Made by a program: the position numbers and the translations under genes. 64,000 bases of DNA, taken from positions 1 to 64,000 of the forward strand of contig NZ_JBHLWO010000005.1 of the NCBI RefSeq assembly GCF_042432805.1, read 5' to 3'. Position 1 is the first letter of the stretch. Every line of letters begins with the position of its first letter. Shown one piece after another: positions 8,401 to 16,932 of the stretch. The notes below the pieces were generated by a model that was given only the letters and a program-made list of their open reading frames with translations, was not told the origin of the DNA and made no database searches. Source of the DNA: Olivibacter oleidegradans (lineage in GTDB: Bacteria > Bacteroidota > Bacteroidia > Sphingobacteriales > Sphingobacteriaceae).

Positions 8401-9811
8401 TTCCATTGAGCTGAAAGATTTGGATATCCTCGATAAAAATAACAATAAGGCCGTAGCAAATGGCTCAGTGGATATGAGTAACCCATTAGATCCGGTTATT
8501 GATGTTCAGATTAATGCCAAAAAATTCATGGTGTTGAATACAACGGCAAAAGACAATCCGCTTTATTATGGCATCGGCATAGGTACCGGCGATTTTGTGT
8601 TTAAGGGACCGACCAGCAATATGGATATTGACATTAAAGCAGCGACAGAAGAGGGGACCAGCTTTAATATACCCCTAAACGCGTCCGGAACGGTGAGCGA
8701 GAATGATTTTATCACTTTTGTGTCCAAAGATTCTACCTTCAGCGAAACCAGGGGCTCATATTTTGATGGTTTAACGCTACACATTGATCTGGATATCAGT
8801 AGGAATGCACAAGCAACCATCATTACAGACCTTGGCAAATTGTCGGGTGTAGGAAACGGTAATATAACCATGAATATAACCAGTTTGGGCGATTTCGAGA
8901 TGTTTGGCGAGTATGTGATTCTGCAAGGGAAGTTTACTTTCACTGCACAGGATTTTATTAATAAGATCTTTGAGATCAATCGCGGTGGAACTATTCGTTG
9001 GACCGGGAATCCCGCAGAAGCGCTTATCAATTTAACCGCCATGTATGAAGTAAGGACAAGTGTCAGACCGCTCTATACGGCAGCGGGAAGGCAAGGGACA
9101 GATCAACGGGTTGTAGCGCAGGCCGAAATGATTTTAGCAGGGAACCTTCTTCGTCCTGACATAAGCTTTGCTATTGATTTTCCGGTTGATTCGTATGTAA
9201 AAGATGAACTGCAGAGCTACCTTAGCGATGCGAACAACGTAAATCAACAAGCCTTGAGCTTGATTGTTAGAAGAAGCTTTGCTCCCGGAACAGGAACGGA
9301 TTTGACTACAGAGTTGAATAGTACATTCCTGAGTGCGGGTACTGAACTGGCATTCAATCAGTTGAATAACATTATTTCACAATCGTTGAATTTAAATTTC
9401 GTCGATTTTAACATTCGTTCGCTGAATGAAGCCAGTGCTTCCATTCGATTATTGAACAATAGACTTATATTGACTGGAGGGATAACCGATCGCCGTAGCC
9501 AGCTAAACGACCTAAACGTATTTGGAAATCAAGTTGCTAGTGATGTTGAAGCATTATACCTGATCCGAAAAAATGGTAATTTATTGTTCAGAGCTTCAAA
9601 TCGACTGAACAATCGAAATTTTTTGAATCCAACAGATGAATATGTAAGTGCTTTTGGATTGGTATATAGGCAGGATTTCGATACCTTCGGTGAGTTCTTT
9701 AAACGGATGTTCATGCTAACCCGTAAGAAGAAAGAAGAGGAAGAAGAAAATCCGAAACCAATTCAGGAAAAAGAGGAAAGTACTTCGGTCAAAGGTTCAA
9801 AAGTAAACTAG
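5453..9811 (+). CDS. tamB: Translocation/assembly module TamB-like protein (DUF490)
   Basis: Very large envelope protein (at least 1452 residues) of the AsmA/TamB class. These proteins are anchored in the inner membrane by the N-terminus and form a long periplasmic beta-groove that helps outer-membrane protein or lipid transport. The repeating beta-rich sequence and the C-terminal DUF490 region (about residues 1000-1400, with FAIDFPVD and LSLIVRRSFAPG) support this. The C-terminal tail is very charged (KKKEEEEENPKP). The start is uncertain. The frame begins with TTG at 5453, which leaves only about ten hydrophobic residues, while the in-frame sequence back to about 5399 encodes FIKKVAKIVLYICTGIFA and would complete a normal signal anchor. 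No ATG, GTG or TTG exists there; an ATT at 5402 is the best candidate. Confidence 0.92.
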   Translation: MLVGILFALQFRSVQTYVARQVASYLSNELHTKIEIEEVYLKPFSSLSLRNLYIEDLSHDTLLFAQELRAGIDLESIRSKEITIKDLTLSNSRFYLKKKADSVNNLTFILDYFSAPKQPKRKSSFIVNLNSLKLNNIHFRYKNELVKRHTAGVNFNDIDILGLHGDFSTIDFKNFLLKADIKGLKFKEKSGFELKRLDASFKMDSTSMNFENLSVQTNRSKLGKQLRFKYATLADFANFIEKVEIYAETEDTRVDSRDIAFFAPGMNQVAFNVGLSGKLKGTVRHFKGERLLLKTGKATYLRGNISVAGLPDIEKTIFDLDLEQFATIKTDLEPSIAGFSGQKDFKLPAILTSLGHVNYTGKARGFYNDFQLDGSLKTVLGQVDARVAINLKDENSYEGSLKAERFNISGLLDNRQVGSVSLQADIQGTGFSLNELNANIKSQIASVIYKGKNYRNIRLDGTVDARVLHAQVDVNDRNLKLQGEAAVDFRSSETSYDFSTIVEKANLLEMGLIKDSLQLEGQVTGKFQGNTINNIVGNARLHHIVLRKPSSSISIDSIVFLAEGERSNRKIAVQSDMLDATMNGEIDLASFPSYFKSVAKRYLPSWEIEQKSSKQVFDFALKLKRSEPLLLLFAPFITIPDTMFVNGKFSTVDSTANLNAYIPMVEVGKIKVTDIIVDGVAMDESLNLTVTADQLNITDSLYVKNINIANILSDDSLRFNMKLSDVDAKNQLDLNGLVEFNEKEAAILSLLPSNVIINREDWKLEEKVNFDFHGGNIHVNDFELANGEQHVKIDGLISKDEEDVLNVSFDKFNLVTLAGIMNPLGIELEGKLNGNFQLFSLLKNPYISADINSSDIYYNGREIGDMTLTAKMDPASDLVGMNMEVNRQGTKTLRITGSYDAKASENSLDLIANLEDSEIVLFEPFLKKLVSDLTGTVSAAISIKGTPWSPIISGDCEFRNASFTVNYLKTRYTINDRVGVNNSSIELKDLDILDKNNNKAVANGSVDMSNPLDPVIDVQINAKKFMVLNTTAKDNPLYYGIGIGTGDFVFKGPTSNMDIDIKAATEEGTSFNIPLNASGTVSENDFITFVSKDSTFSETRGSYFDGLTLHIDLDISRNAQATIITDLGKLSGVGNGNITMNITSLGDFEMFGEYVILQGKFTFTAQDFINKIFEINRGGTIRWTGNPAEALINLTAMYEVRTSVRPLYTAAGRQGTDQRVVAQAEMILAGNLLRPDISFAIDFPVDSYVKDELQSYLSDANNVNQQALSLIVRRSFAPGTGTDLTTELNSTFLSAGTELAFNQLNNIISQSLNLNFVDFNIRSLNEASASIRLLNNRLILTGGITDRRSQLNDLNVFGNQVASDVEALYLIRKNGNLLFRASNRLNNRNFLNPTDEYVSAFGLVYRQDFDTFGEFFKRMFMLTRKKKEEEEENPKPIQEKEESTSVKGSKVN

Positions 9812-9864
9812 AACAAAAGATTCAGCTCATTTATTCCAGTTTACTTTGGCGATAATTCGCTCTA

Positions 9865-11079
9865 TTAGGTGTTTTTCATAATCGTATGGCCCATTTTATC
9901 TCTTTTAGTACGGAGATAAAGCTCGTTATGCTTATTAGATTGTATTTCTAATGCAACATTTTCAACAACCTCGAGGCCGTAACCAACCAAACCAGCCCGT
10001 TTTGTGGGATTGTTTGACATAAGGCGCATTTTAGTGACCCCTAAGTTGCGAAGGATTTGTGCTCCGATGCCATAATCCCTTAAGTCTGGGCTGAAACCAA
10101 GTTTAATATTTGCATCGACTGTGTCTAGTCCATTTTCTTGGAGATTGTAAGCATGCAGCTTATTGATCAAGCCGATGCCGCGTCCCTCTTGGTTCATATA
10201 TACAATAACCCCTTTGCCTTCTTGCTCAATCATTTCCATGGCTTTATGTAACTGGGGCCCGCAATCACAACGACACGATCCGAAAATATCACCTGTTAGA
10301 CAAGAGCTATGTACTCTAACAAGAATGGGTTCGTCAGGTTCCCAAGAACCTTTAACAAGGGCTAAATGTTGTTCACCTGTATTTTTTTGTTTGTAGGCTA
10401 CTAAGTTAAAATCCCCCCACTCAGTGGGAAGCTTAACAGATACCTCTTTGTTAATTAAAGAGTCTTTTGTTAAGCGATACTCGATCAAATCTTCTATGGA
10501 AATGATCTTTAAATCAAATTTTTTGGCAACTTCTATCAGATCCGGAAGTCTAGCCATCTCGCCATCTTCTTTTAGGATTTCAACCAAGACACCGGCAGGC
10601 TCAAGGCCAGCCAATCGGGCCAGATCAACAGCTGCTTCCGTGTGGCCTGTTCTTCGCAAAACGCCACCGTCTTTTGCTATCAATGGAAAGATGTGTCCAG
10701 GACGCCCTAATTCTTCCGGTTTAATGTCAGGATTGATTAAAGCTTGAATTGTTTTCGAACGATCAGACGCTGAAATTCCTGTTGTACATCCATATCCCTG
10801 AAGGTCGACTGATACGGTAAAATTAGTTTCGTATACCGCCGTGTTTTGCCCTACCATTGGTTTTAATTCAAGCTCTTGACACCGCTGCTCAGTTAAGGGG
10901 ACGCAGACCAAGCCTCTTCCGTGTGTAATCATAAAGTTGATAACTTCGGGTGTTGCTTTACTTGCCGCGGCTATAAAATCGCCTTCATTCTCGCGGTCTT
11001 CGTCGTCTACAACAATGATGACCTTACCGGCTTTAATATCTTCAATCGCTTCTTCGATTGTGTTTAGATGAAAATCCAT
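9865..11079 (-). CDS. ribBA: Bifunctional DHBP synthase / GTP cyclohydrolase II
   Basis: Catalyses the two entry steps of riboflavin synthesis. The N-terminal half (about 1-200) makes 3,4-dihydroxy-2-butanone 4-phosphate from ribulose 5-phosphate and has the DDEDRENEGD signature at 25-34. The C-terminal half (about 205-404) opens GTP and has zinc ligands Cys260, Cys271 and Cys273 and the QEGRGIGL motif near 297-304. Length and fusion order are typical. It is the last gene of a minus-strand group after the START-like protein and the LptF-type permease. No FMN riboswitch is visible upstream. Confidence 0.97.
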   Translation of the reverse strand: MDFHLNTIEEAIEDIKAGKVIIVVDDEDRENEGDFIAAASKATPEVINFMITHGRGLVCVPLTEQRCQELELKPMVGQNTAVYETNFTVSVDLQGYGCTTGISASDRSKTIQALINPDIKPEELGRPGHIFPLIAKDGGVLRRTGHTEAAVDLARLAGLEPAGVLVEILKEDGEMARLPDLIEVAKKFDLKIISIEDLIEYRLTKDSLINKEVSVKLPTEWGDFNLVAYKQKNTGEQHLALVKGSWEPDEPILVRVHSSCLTGDIFGSCRCDCGPQLHKAMEMIEQEGKGVIVYMNQEGRGIGLINKLHAYNLQENGLDTVDANIKLGFSPDLRDYGIGAQILRNLGVTKMRLMSNNPTKRAGLVGYGLEVVENVALEIQSNKHNELYLRTKRDKMGHTIMKNT

Positions 11080-11154
11080 TCGTGTATTGTAATGTTACGT
11101 AATGCAAAGATAAGTGTGTTCATGTACACCTCTATAATTATAGCGTCATGTCTT

Positions 11155-12630
11155 TTAAGAATGCTGTTTTCGGCCAAATCTTTTTTTGAATAGCTCGCCC
11201 ATTTTTCCGAAAAATCTGTTGATCGCTAATTTATAGCTTTCTATGTCAAAAATAGATGAGTCGGTTGCCGCTTTGTAGGTTAAAAATATGCCAAGCGGTG
11301 TTAAAGCAATAATTGCGGTCCAAGTTCCTAAAACCGGATCGATATTTCCTTCTTTGGCTGATTTTTCTGCAACGGTTGAAATAATGTGATAGATAAGAAA
11401 AAATATTATAGCCATTACTACAGGGAGGCCTAATCCGCCTTTTCTGATAATTGCTCCAAGTGGGGCGCCGATCGAAAACAAAAGTAGACAAGAAACCGCT
11501 AAGGTAAATTTTTTATGATATTCCAGGATGTATCGAACGATGGAAAGGTCAAAATCCTTGTCAGACTTTGCCTTCATATCCAGTACCTCTTTGATATACC
11601 GAATATCATTGAGGGAATTATTAACCGCTACAACACGTTTATCAACAGGAATTATCTCTTCAAACGATTTGTTATAATTTTTTAAAGCTCCAGCGGCCTC
11701 AACCGGTTTGTTTTGAGCTGCTTGATAACTATTGAATATTTTATAATTCGACTTGATCTCATTGAAAATCTTGCCTCGTATGCTGTCGAGGATCTTCGTC
11801 GTTGAATCGGTATAATAACGAAGCTGCTTTAGATTAAGCATCATCGAGTGGCTTTTGAAGAGATCTTCATCGGTCCTTTTCATCTGAAAGGTGGACATAT
11901 CAAACTTTTGTTCTGTTTGATCAAAATAGTAGCGGGTAAACTGTTGTCTTGGATTATAAGAGCGATCACCTGCAGTTGTTTCTTCATACCGAACGCCATC
12001 TTTTAATTTCAGAATCATATAGTTATTATCGCGGGAATTGTACATGACACCTTCCTTCGCTAACAATACGTTCGTTCCTCGGGAAATATTACCGTGCTGG
12101 TATATAATTAAATTATATAATACGGTACCGTCCTTGCTTTTATTTTTTGCACGTATGGAATAGCCCGGTATGCTGTTGTTAAAAATTCCATCCTTAATTA
12201 GAAAGTCAGCTTTTTTATTTCTTACGTCATACAAAAGCGAACCCATTTTCAGGTTCGTTACAGGGAGGATATAATCACTAAAGAAGAAGGATCCGATGCT
12301 GATAAGACTGACCAGAATAATGAGGGGCATCATTGCTTTACGTAAGGAGATACCTGCCGCCTTTATGGCCACTAATTCGTAGCTTTCACCGAGATTTCCA
12401 AAGGTCATAATGGAGGATAAAAGCATAGCCAAGGGCATGGCCATTGAAATTTGAGCGGCTGAAGCATACCATAAAAGCTCTAATATTACATACCACTCAA
12501 AGCCTTTACCAATCAGGTCGTCAATGTACTTAAATAGAAATAACATTAACAACACAAACATTACAATGAAAAATGTAACTATAAAAGGTTTAAAAAAAGC
12601 CTTTAATACCAGTACATGAACTTTTTTCAT
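11155..12630 (-). CDS. LptF/LptG family permease (lipopolysaccharide export)
   Basis: Inner-membrane half of the Lpt ABC exporter that extracts lipopolysaccharide and passes it to the periplasmic bridge. The protein has the family layout: three N-terminal membrane helices (first at about 10-35), a long periplasmic beta-jellyroll-like middle, and three C-terminal helices. Start chosen at 12630 (MKKVHVLVLKAFF), the usual beginning for Bacteroidota members; in-frame ATG at 12660 and TTG at 12666 are alternatives. Bacteroidota LptF and LptG are hard to tell apart by eye, so no symbol is given. It lies 75 bases upstream of ribBA, on the same strand. Confidence 0.92.
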   Translation of the reverse strand: MKKVHVLVLKAFFKPFIVTFFIVMFVLLMLFLFKYIDDLIGKGFEWYVILELLWYASAAQISMAMPLAMLLSSIMTFGNLGESYELVAIKAAGISLRKAMMPLIILVSLISIGSFFFSDYILPVTNLKMGSLLYDVRNKKADFLIKDGIFNNSIPGYSIRAKNKSKDGTVLYNLIIYQHGNISRGTNVLLAKEGVMYNSRDNNYMILKLKDGVRYEETTAGDRSYNPRQQFTRYYFDQTEQKFDMSTFQMKRTDEDLFKSHSMMLNLKQLRYYTDSTTKILDSIRGKIFNEIKSNYKIFNSYQAAQNKPVEAAGALKNYNKSFEEIIPVDKRVVAVNNSLNDIRYIKEVLDMKAKSDKDFDLSIVRYILEYHKKFTLAVSCLLLFSIGAPLGAIIRKGGLGLPVVMAIIFFLIYHIISTVAEKSAKEGNIDPVLGTWTAIIALTPLGIFLTYKAATDSSIFDIESYKLAINRFFGKMGELFKKRFGRKQHS

Positions 12631-12780
12631 TGAACAAAATAGTTTTTCCGGCTTTACCATCTCCAAACAACATTCCTTTCAATTAAAGCGTTTGTTGAAT
12701 GAGTTAAAAGCCAATAATCTTTCTCCATCTATTCTCGCTCTCGTTAGATTGAAGCGAAACCTTTCACAAAGGTACGAAAT

Positions 12781-13158
12781 TTATGCGCCAAGCACACTTA
12801 AAAGATATTTAATCTGATTGTTCCAGATTAGTTTTCTTTCAGCTTCATTCTCCTCGGCAGCGAAGTCGGTAATGGCGAGCGCCACATCGTTTGTTAATTC
12901 ATCCTGTAAAATCTCTAATTCAAGGTAATAGGGGGAGTCATCCAACCAAGCGAATTTTACGCTTTTGTTTTCGCGAGCTGCCAACAGCTTGGCCGGGTGC
13001 GTTTCGTCATCCCATACAAAATGATATTTGTTATCTCGATATATAACGTCGTCGGCAAACCATTGCGCTAATCCATTTGGCTCACTTATAAATGAGTATA
13101 ATATTTTAGGAGAAGACTTTATTTCATACTCTAACTGCATTTTCCTTTTTTCTGCCAT
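12781..13158 (-). CDS. START-like/SRPBCC-domain protein
   Basis: A 125-residue soluble protein with the helix-grip START/SRPBCC pattern: N-terminal QLEYEIKSSPKILYSFISEP, tryptophans in the LAQWFADDV and WDDE stretch, and a C-terminal amphipathic helix. This Bacteroidota family is commonly found next to an LptF/G permease and ribBA, as here. The ligand is unknown. It is transcribed away from the divergent tRNA gene and is probably the first gene of the group. Confidence 0.85.
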   Translation of the reverse strand: MAEKRKMQLEYEIKSSPKILYSFISEPNGLAQWFADDVIYRDNKYHFVWDDETHPAKLLAARENKSVKFAWLDDSPYYLELEILQDELTNDVALAITDFAAEENEAERKLIWNNQIKYLLSVLGA

Positions 13159-13229
13159 AATGGTTTAGGATAATAATTGTGTTCCAAAATACTTTTTTAA
13201 CTTTTTTTCTAAAGAAAAGGAAAATAAAC

Positions 13230-13237
13230 TATATTTG
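13230..13237 (+). promoter_or_regulatory. Likely tRNA-Met promoter, -7 box
   Basis: TATATTTG fits the Bacteroidota TAnnTTTG box and lies 27 bases before the tRNA 5' end, so transcription would start about 20 bases upstream of the mature tRNA. Confidence 0.6.
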
Positions 13238-13264
13238 CAAACCCAAACGAGAAAGGGTAAAAAT

Positions 13265-13338
13265 GGCGGGGTAGCTCAGATGGTTAGAGCGCAGGATTCA
13301 TAACCCTGAGGTCGGCAGTTCGATCCTGCTCCCCGCTA
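13265..13338 (+). tRNA. tRNA-Met (anticodon CAT)
   Basis: A full cloverleaf of 74 bases: acceptor stem GGCGGGG/CCCCGCT (first pair G-U), D stem GCTC/GAGC, anticodon loop TTCATAA with anticodon CAT, T arm with GTTCGATC, and discriminator A. CCA is not encoded. The standard A-U/G-C rich acceptor start and normal first pair features match elongator tRNA-Met of Bacteroidota, although a tRNA-Ile2 (lysidine-modified CAT) cannot be fully ruled out by eye. Confidence 0.95.
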
Positions 13339-13341
13339 CTG

Positions 13342-13376
13342 AAGGAAACACCGTAATGTGGTCGTTTCCTTTTTTT
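13342..13376 (+). terminator. Rho-independent terminator of the tRNA gene
   Basis: Inverted repeat AAGGAAAC/GTTTCCTT (13342-13349 with 13364-13371) followed by a T run, directly after the tRNA. Confidence 0.85.
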
Positions 13377-13444
13377 ATGTCATTTACGCCTGCATACCGA
13401 TAGATGGTTGCCCTTTATTTGGTAAATACAATTTGCAGGATCGT

Positions 13445-14803
13445 TTAAATGTAAGGGTGTTGCCAGGGGCTTCGGTACGGTCTTCTCAGCAATTTTGTCG
13501 CTTCCGGATCGTTAACACATATCCTCTTTTGTGGATCGTATGTCAATGGCCGATTCAAATGCATGGAAAGATTAGCTAATATGCAACTGGCGGTTGATAT
13601 GTGCCCTTCTTCAATATCTGCAACCGGCAGATGGTCGTTTTCAATAGCCGATAGGAGATTCAGCATGTGCCGCCTGGTAGCTGGCGCTGTGTGCAATTCA
13701 ATGCGAGGCTCATTTAAGTCTGCCGGAAACTCTTCCTTTTCGTAAACCACGTCTTTTACAATGCGATCGCCCGTACCGGTTGGAATAAACTCATACTTCA
13801 TAACGCTTCCCTTGAGGGTGCCTTTGTCACCATAAATAACAAATGCCCAAGGATATTCGGGATCAGCTGGATTTCCCCAGGTGCGATGTTGCCATATACA
13901 GTTCAATTCATCGTATTCAAAAATAGCCGTTTGCGTATCTGCGATGTTTGACTTTCCCTCTTTTTGAACGTAAATTCCCCCTGTTGCACTGATGCGTTTC
14001 GGCCACCTAAGTTGTAATAGCCAACGAACCGTATCAAACATATGAACGCACATATCTCCTGTAATTCCATTTCCATACTCCATAAAGGTTCTCCACCAGC
14101 TTCCATGCGGCAAACCGTCATATGGACGTAAAGGAGCCGGGCCCGTCCACATTTCGTAATCGAGGAAATCGGGAACGGGCTCTAACGGTGGATTCCCGTT
14201 CTTTCGCATATGATAATAGCAACACATCTCTACGTGAGATATCTTGCCAAGCAAGCCCTTATTGATTACATTCTCTTTCGCATCAATCAAATGAGGAGTG
14301 CTTCTTCGCTGTGTGCCTATTTGTACTTTTCTGTTATATTTTCTTGCGGCACTCAGTATTGCCTCCCCTTCAAGTACATCAACGCTAACAGGCTTTTGTA
14401 AATAGAGATGCGCGCCTGACATCATCGCATCAATAGCTTGTCGGGCATGCCAGTGATCAGGTGAACCAATAAGAACTAAATCCAATTTATGATCTGCTAA
14501 CATCTTCCTATAATCGCGGTACAATGCGGGAACCTTCTTAGAAGTCTGCCTTAAACTGATCAATTTACCGGCTTCTTTTAAATGATTGCTGTCCACATCG
14601 CATATTGCAACAACGTTAATGTCGCTTACTTGAATGAGTCTGAAGAGATCACTTTTTCCATACCAACCTGCTCCAATTAAACCAACCTGCATCTTATTGG
14701 CAGTACCCGCAAAAGTTAGCCCTTTAGCTTGTAATGCAGACAATGTTAAAACAGCGCCAGCGCCTTGAATGAATTCTCTACGATTCAGATTCGAATTAGC
14801 CAT
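13445..14803 (-). CDS. Gfo/Idh/MocA-family oxidoreductase, exported by Tat
   Basis: A 452-residue NAD(P)-dependent sugar-type oxidoreductase. The N-terminus has a twin-arginine signal (NRREFIQGAGA, Arg8-Arg9) and a hydrophobic stretch ending near residue 32, so it is probably folded in the cytoplasm and exported to the periplasm. The Rossmann motif GLIGAGWYGKS follows at about 41-51, then the family EKP-like motif in the form LQKPVSVD. Many Bacteroidota have numerous paralogues; the substrate cannot be deduced. It is monocistronic, with convergent-side spacing to the tRNA terminator. The C-terminus has PYRSPWQHPYI, common in this subgroup. Confidence 0.92.
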   Translation of the reverse strand: MANSNLNRREFIQGAGAVLTLSALQAKGLTFAGTANKMQVGLIGAGWYGKSDLFRLIQVSDINVVAICDVDSNHLKEAGKLISLRQTSKKVPALYRDYRKMLADHKLDLVLIGSPDHWHARQAIDAMMSGAHLYLQKPVSVDVLEGEAILSAARKYNRKVQIGTQRRSTPHLIDAKENVINKGLLGKISHVEMCCYYHMRKNGNPPLEPVPDFLDYEMWTGPAPLRPYDGLPHGSWWRTFMEYGNGITGDMCVHMFDTVRWLLQLRWPKRISATGGIYVQKEGKSNIADTQTAIFEYDELNCIWQHRTWGNPADPEYPWAFVIYGDKGTLKGSVMKYEFIPTGTGDRIVKDVVYEKEEFPADLNEPRIELHTAPATRRHMLNLLSAIENDHLPVADIEEGHISTASCILANLSMHLNRPLTYDPQKRICVNDPEATKLLRRPYRSPWQHPYI

Positions 14804-14971
14804 AATCTTCGGTTTATTGTTTCTAATGAGGAAAGGAGTGAAGTTAATGTTTTTTAACTAGTTCTCATCAAAGAATTGGTAAAATGTGTGTATCGTAATA
14901 GGACGTTTATCATCAGGAGCTTCAGACAACTGTTCCGGAAAGAAACATCAATGCGCCCGATATTTGTTTGT

Positions 14972-15874
14972 TTAGGCGTATTCTGATTTGAATTTTTCGT
15001 TATTGCAGACGAGAAGTACAGCATCAGTTATAAGTTGAACCTCTACCTGTTTAACCTTCCCAATATATTCGCCGTCTACCTGTAGAGACGTATTTTCTCT
15101 TATAGTTAAATTCGCATAGTTGGTAGGTATAATTTCGGTTTTAAAAGGATTAAATTGAGTCTTGAAGCTAAAGCACATTTTTAGTAGTTCCAAAACGGAA
15201 AACCACTTGACAATAACAATCTCGAATTGGTCGTCAAATAGGGAACCGGTTTTGTTTATTTTTACACCTGTTCCATAGCTCGTGCCGTTTGCTATTACCA
15301 CCATTTCGGCTTTTCGCGATTTACTTTTCCCTTGAGCGTTAACGGTAACATGCATTTTTTTGTGTCTTTTGATAGCCTGCCATGCAGCCTTGGCATAGCC
15401 TATCATGCCTCGTTCATCCAAGGATTGGAATTTTTTGACAATGCGTGCATTAATGCCTATATCCGCCAAGTGAATGCTAAATTCCCCATTGACCCTTAAA
15501 GCATGAATAAGTTTTGGAGTACCGTTTACGGCTAATTCGAGTGCTGCTTTGAGGTTGTTTTTGAGGTTGATCTCTTTAGCCATGCCATTCGCGGAGCCGG
15601 TTGGTATAATGGCGAGCGGAATATCTGTTTCGAGCAGACATTCGGCTGCCAACTTAACCGTTCCATCACCACCTACTGCAAGAACCCGATGAGGGCCAAA
15701 CGCAATTATATCTTGACGAATCTCTTCCACGGAAGATGTTTTTGAAAGCGTGAAGAAATGTAGTACATGCGTACCGCGGTAGAAATCCCGAATAACTTCC
15801 TCGAAGTCGTTTTGCTGATTACCGGATCCTCTATTGATAAGGACATATAGTTTTAAGGAAGCAGTTATGTTCAT
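14972..15874 (-). CDS. Diacylglycerol kinase family lipid kinase (DagK/YegS type)
   Basis: A 300-residue soluble lipid kinase. It has the nucleotide-binding VGGDGTVK motif at about 84-91 and the PTGSANGMAKE motif near 112-122 that define the DAGK catalytic domain, then a C-terminal beta-sandwich with LQVDGEYIG. The family phosphorylates diacylglycerol or related lipids at the inner membrane. It is divergent from an App1-type phosphatase gene, 53 bases away, whose family catalyses the opposite reaction. The exact lipid is unknown. Confidence 0.93.
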   Translation of the reverse strand: MNITASLKLYVLINRGSGNQQNDFEEVIRDFYRGTHVLHFFTLSKTSSVEEIRQDIIAFGPHRVLAVGGDGTVKLAAECLLETDIPLAIIPTGSANGMAKEINLKNNLKAALELAVNGTPKLIHALRVNGEFSIHLADIGINARIVKKFQSLDERGMIGYAKAAWQAIKRHKKMHVTVNAQGKSKSRKAEMVVIANGTSYGTGVKINKTGSLFDDQFEIVIVKWFSVLELLKMCFSFKTQFNPFKTEIIPTNYANLTIRENTSLQVDGEYIGKVKQVEVQLITDAVLLVCNNEKFKSEYA

Positions 15875-15927
15875 TCATATTTGTGTTGACAACTATAAAA
15901 CCAATAACTGTTTTATATGTTTGATGG

Positions 15928-16932
15928 ATGATGGGTACATCAGTTGAAATAAAAATATACAATGGATATGGCCATAGTAAAAACTTAGTGGTTTATGGAC
16001 ATGTCCTTAAGCGTAAACCAAAAAAGGCGAGTGATTTTTCAAAGGATGGTTGGAAGCATACCCTTAGTTTATTGAAGCTGTTTTTCGTACGCCCGGTAGG
16101 TAGTGTTCGTTTAAGATTGCATTTTTATGATCAGGTAATCGAAACGATAGCGGAACCGGATGGCTTTTTTAAGTTTAAATGGGCCTCAGACATCCATTTA
16201 GATCCCGGACTACATGACCTGAAAATTGGATTAGTCGGTAAGGAGGAATTGCATGGCTTTACACAGGGCAAGGTTTATGTGCCGCATTCGACACAGTACG
16301 TATTTGTTTCGGATATCGATGATACCGTACTCATATCGCATTCGGCGACTGTGTTAAGGCGTCTTCGTGAACTACTGATTAAGAATGCCCATCGAAGAAA
16401 ACTCTTTTCAGATCATGTCCTTTGGTACAATTTATTGTCTCGATCAGGAACTGAAATGCGTCACTTAAATCCTTTTTTTTATGTATCAAGCAGTGAATGG
16501 AATTTATATGATTATCTCCAAAGTATTTTTGCTCACAATAAACTGCCACATGGCTCCTTTTTGCTAAGCCATTTTAAGCGTTGGTTCGATTTTTTTAAAA
16601 CAGGAAAAACAGGGCATGATGATAAATACAGAAGAATCAGTAGGCTGCTTCGCGTTTTTCCTAAGCAGAAATTTGTATTAATCGGCGACAATTCACAAAG
16701 AGATCCAATCATATATGCCGCACTCGCTAAAGATCATCCTGATCGAATAGCCGCTATTTATATAAGGAACATAAAACCTAAAAAAGCCGCAATAACATTG
16801 CAGCTTTTTAAAAATCTTCAAGAAACAGAAATTCAAACCTGTCTATTTAATACCAATCGAGAGGCTATAAAACATGCTGTTTCCATCGGTTTAATATGCC
16901 AAACCGATATGGAAGAATTAACCGGTTTTTAA
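15928..16932 (+). CDS. App1-type phosphatidate phosphatase domain protein (DUF2183)
   Basis: A 334-residue protein with the HAD-like App1 catalytic motif SDIDDTVLISHS (about residues 130-141) and a later GDNSQRDP motif (about 252-259) holding the second acidic site. The yeast homologue dephosphorylates phosphatidic acid to diacylglycerol. The N-terminal 120 residues form a beta-rich domain typical of bacterial members. There is no signal peptide, so it probably acts at the inner face of the membrane. Two ATGs occur in tandem at 15928. Its 3' end overlaps the convergent ECF sigma gene by 15 bases. Confidence 0.88.
   Translation: MMGTSVEIKIYNGYGHSKNLVVYGHVLKRKPKKASDFSKDGWKHTLSLLKLFFVRPVGSVRLRLHFYDQVIETIAEPDGFFKFKWASDIHLDPGLHDLKIGLVGKEELHGFTQGKVYVPHSTQYVFVSDIDDTVLISHSATVLRRLRELLIKNAHRRKLFSDHVLWYNLLSRSGTEMRHLNPFFYVSSSEWNLYDYLQSIFAHNKLPHGSFLLSHFKRWFDFFKTGKTGHDDKYRRISRLLRVFPKQKFVLIGDNSQRDPIIYAALAKDHPDRIAAIYIRNIKPKKAAITLQLFKNLQETEIQTCLFNTNREAIKHAVSIGLICQTDMEELTGF

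Noticed and set aside
8566..9042. 158-codon open frame on the minus strand inside the TamB-like gene
   Set aside because: It is antisense to a well-supported coding region and its protein has no recognisable domain or natural composition. The same holds for most antisense frames in this window.
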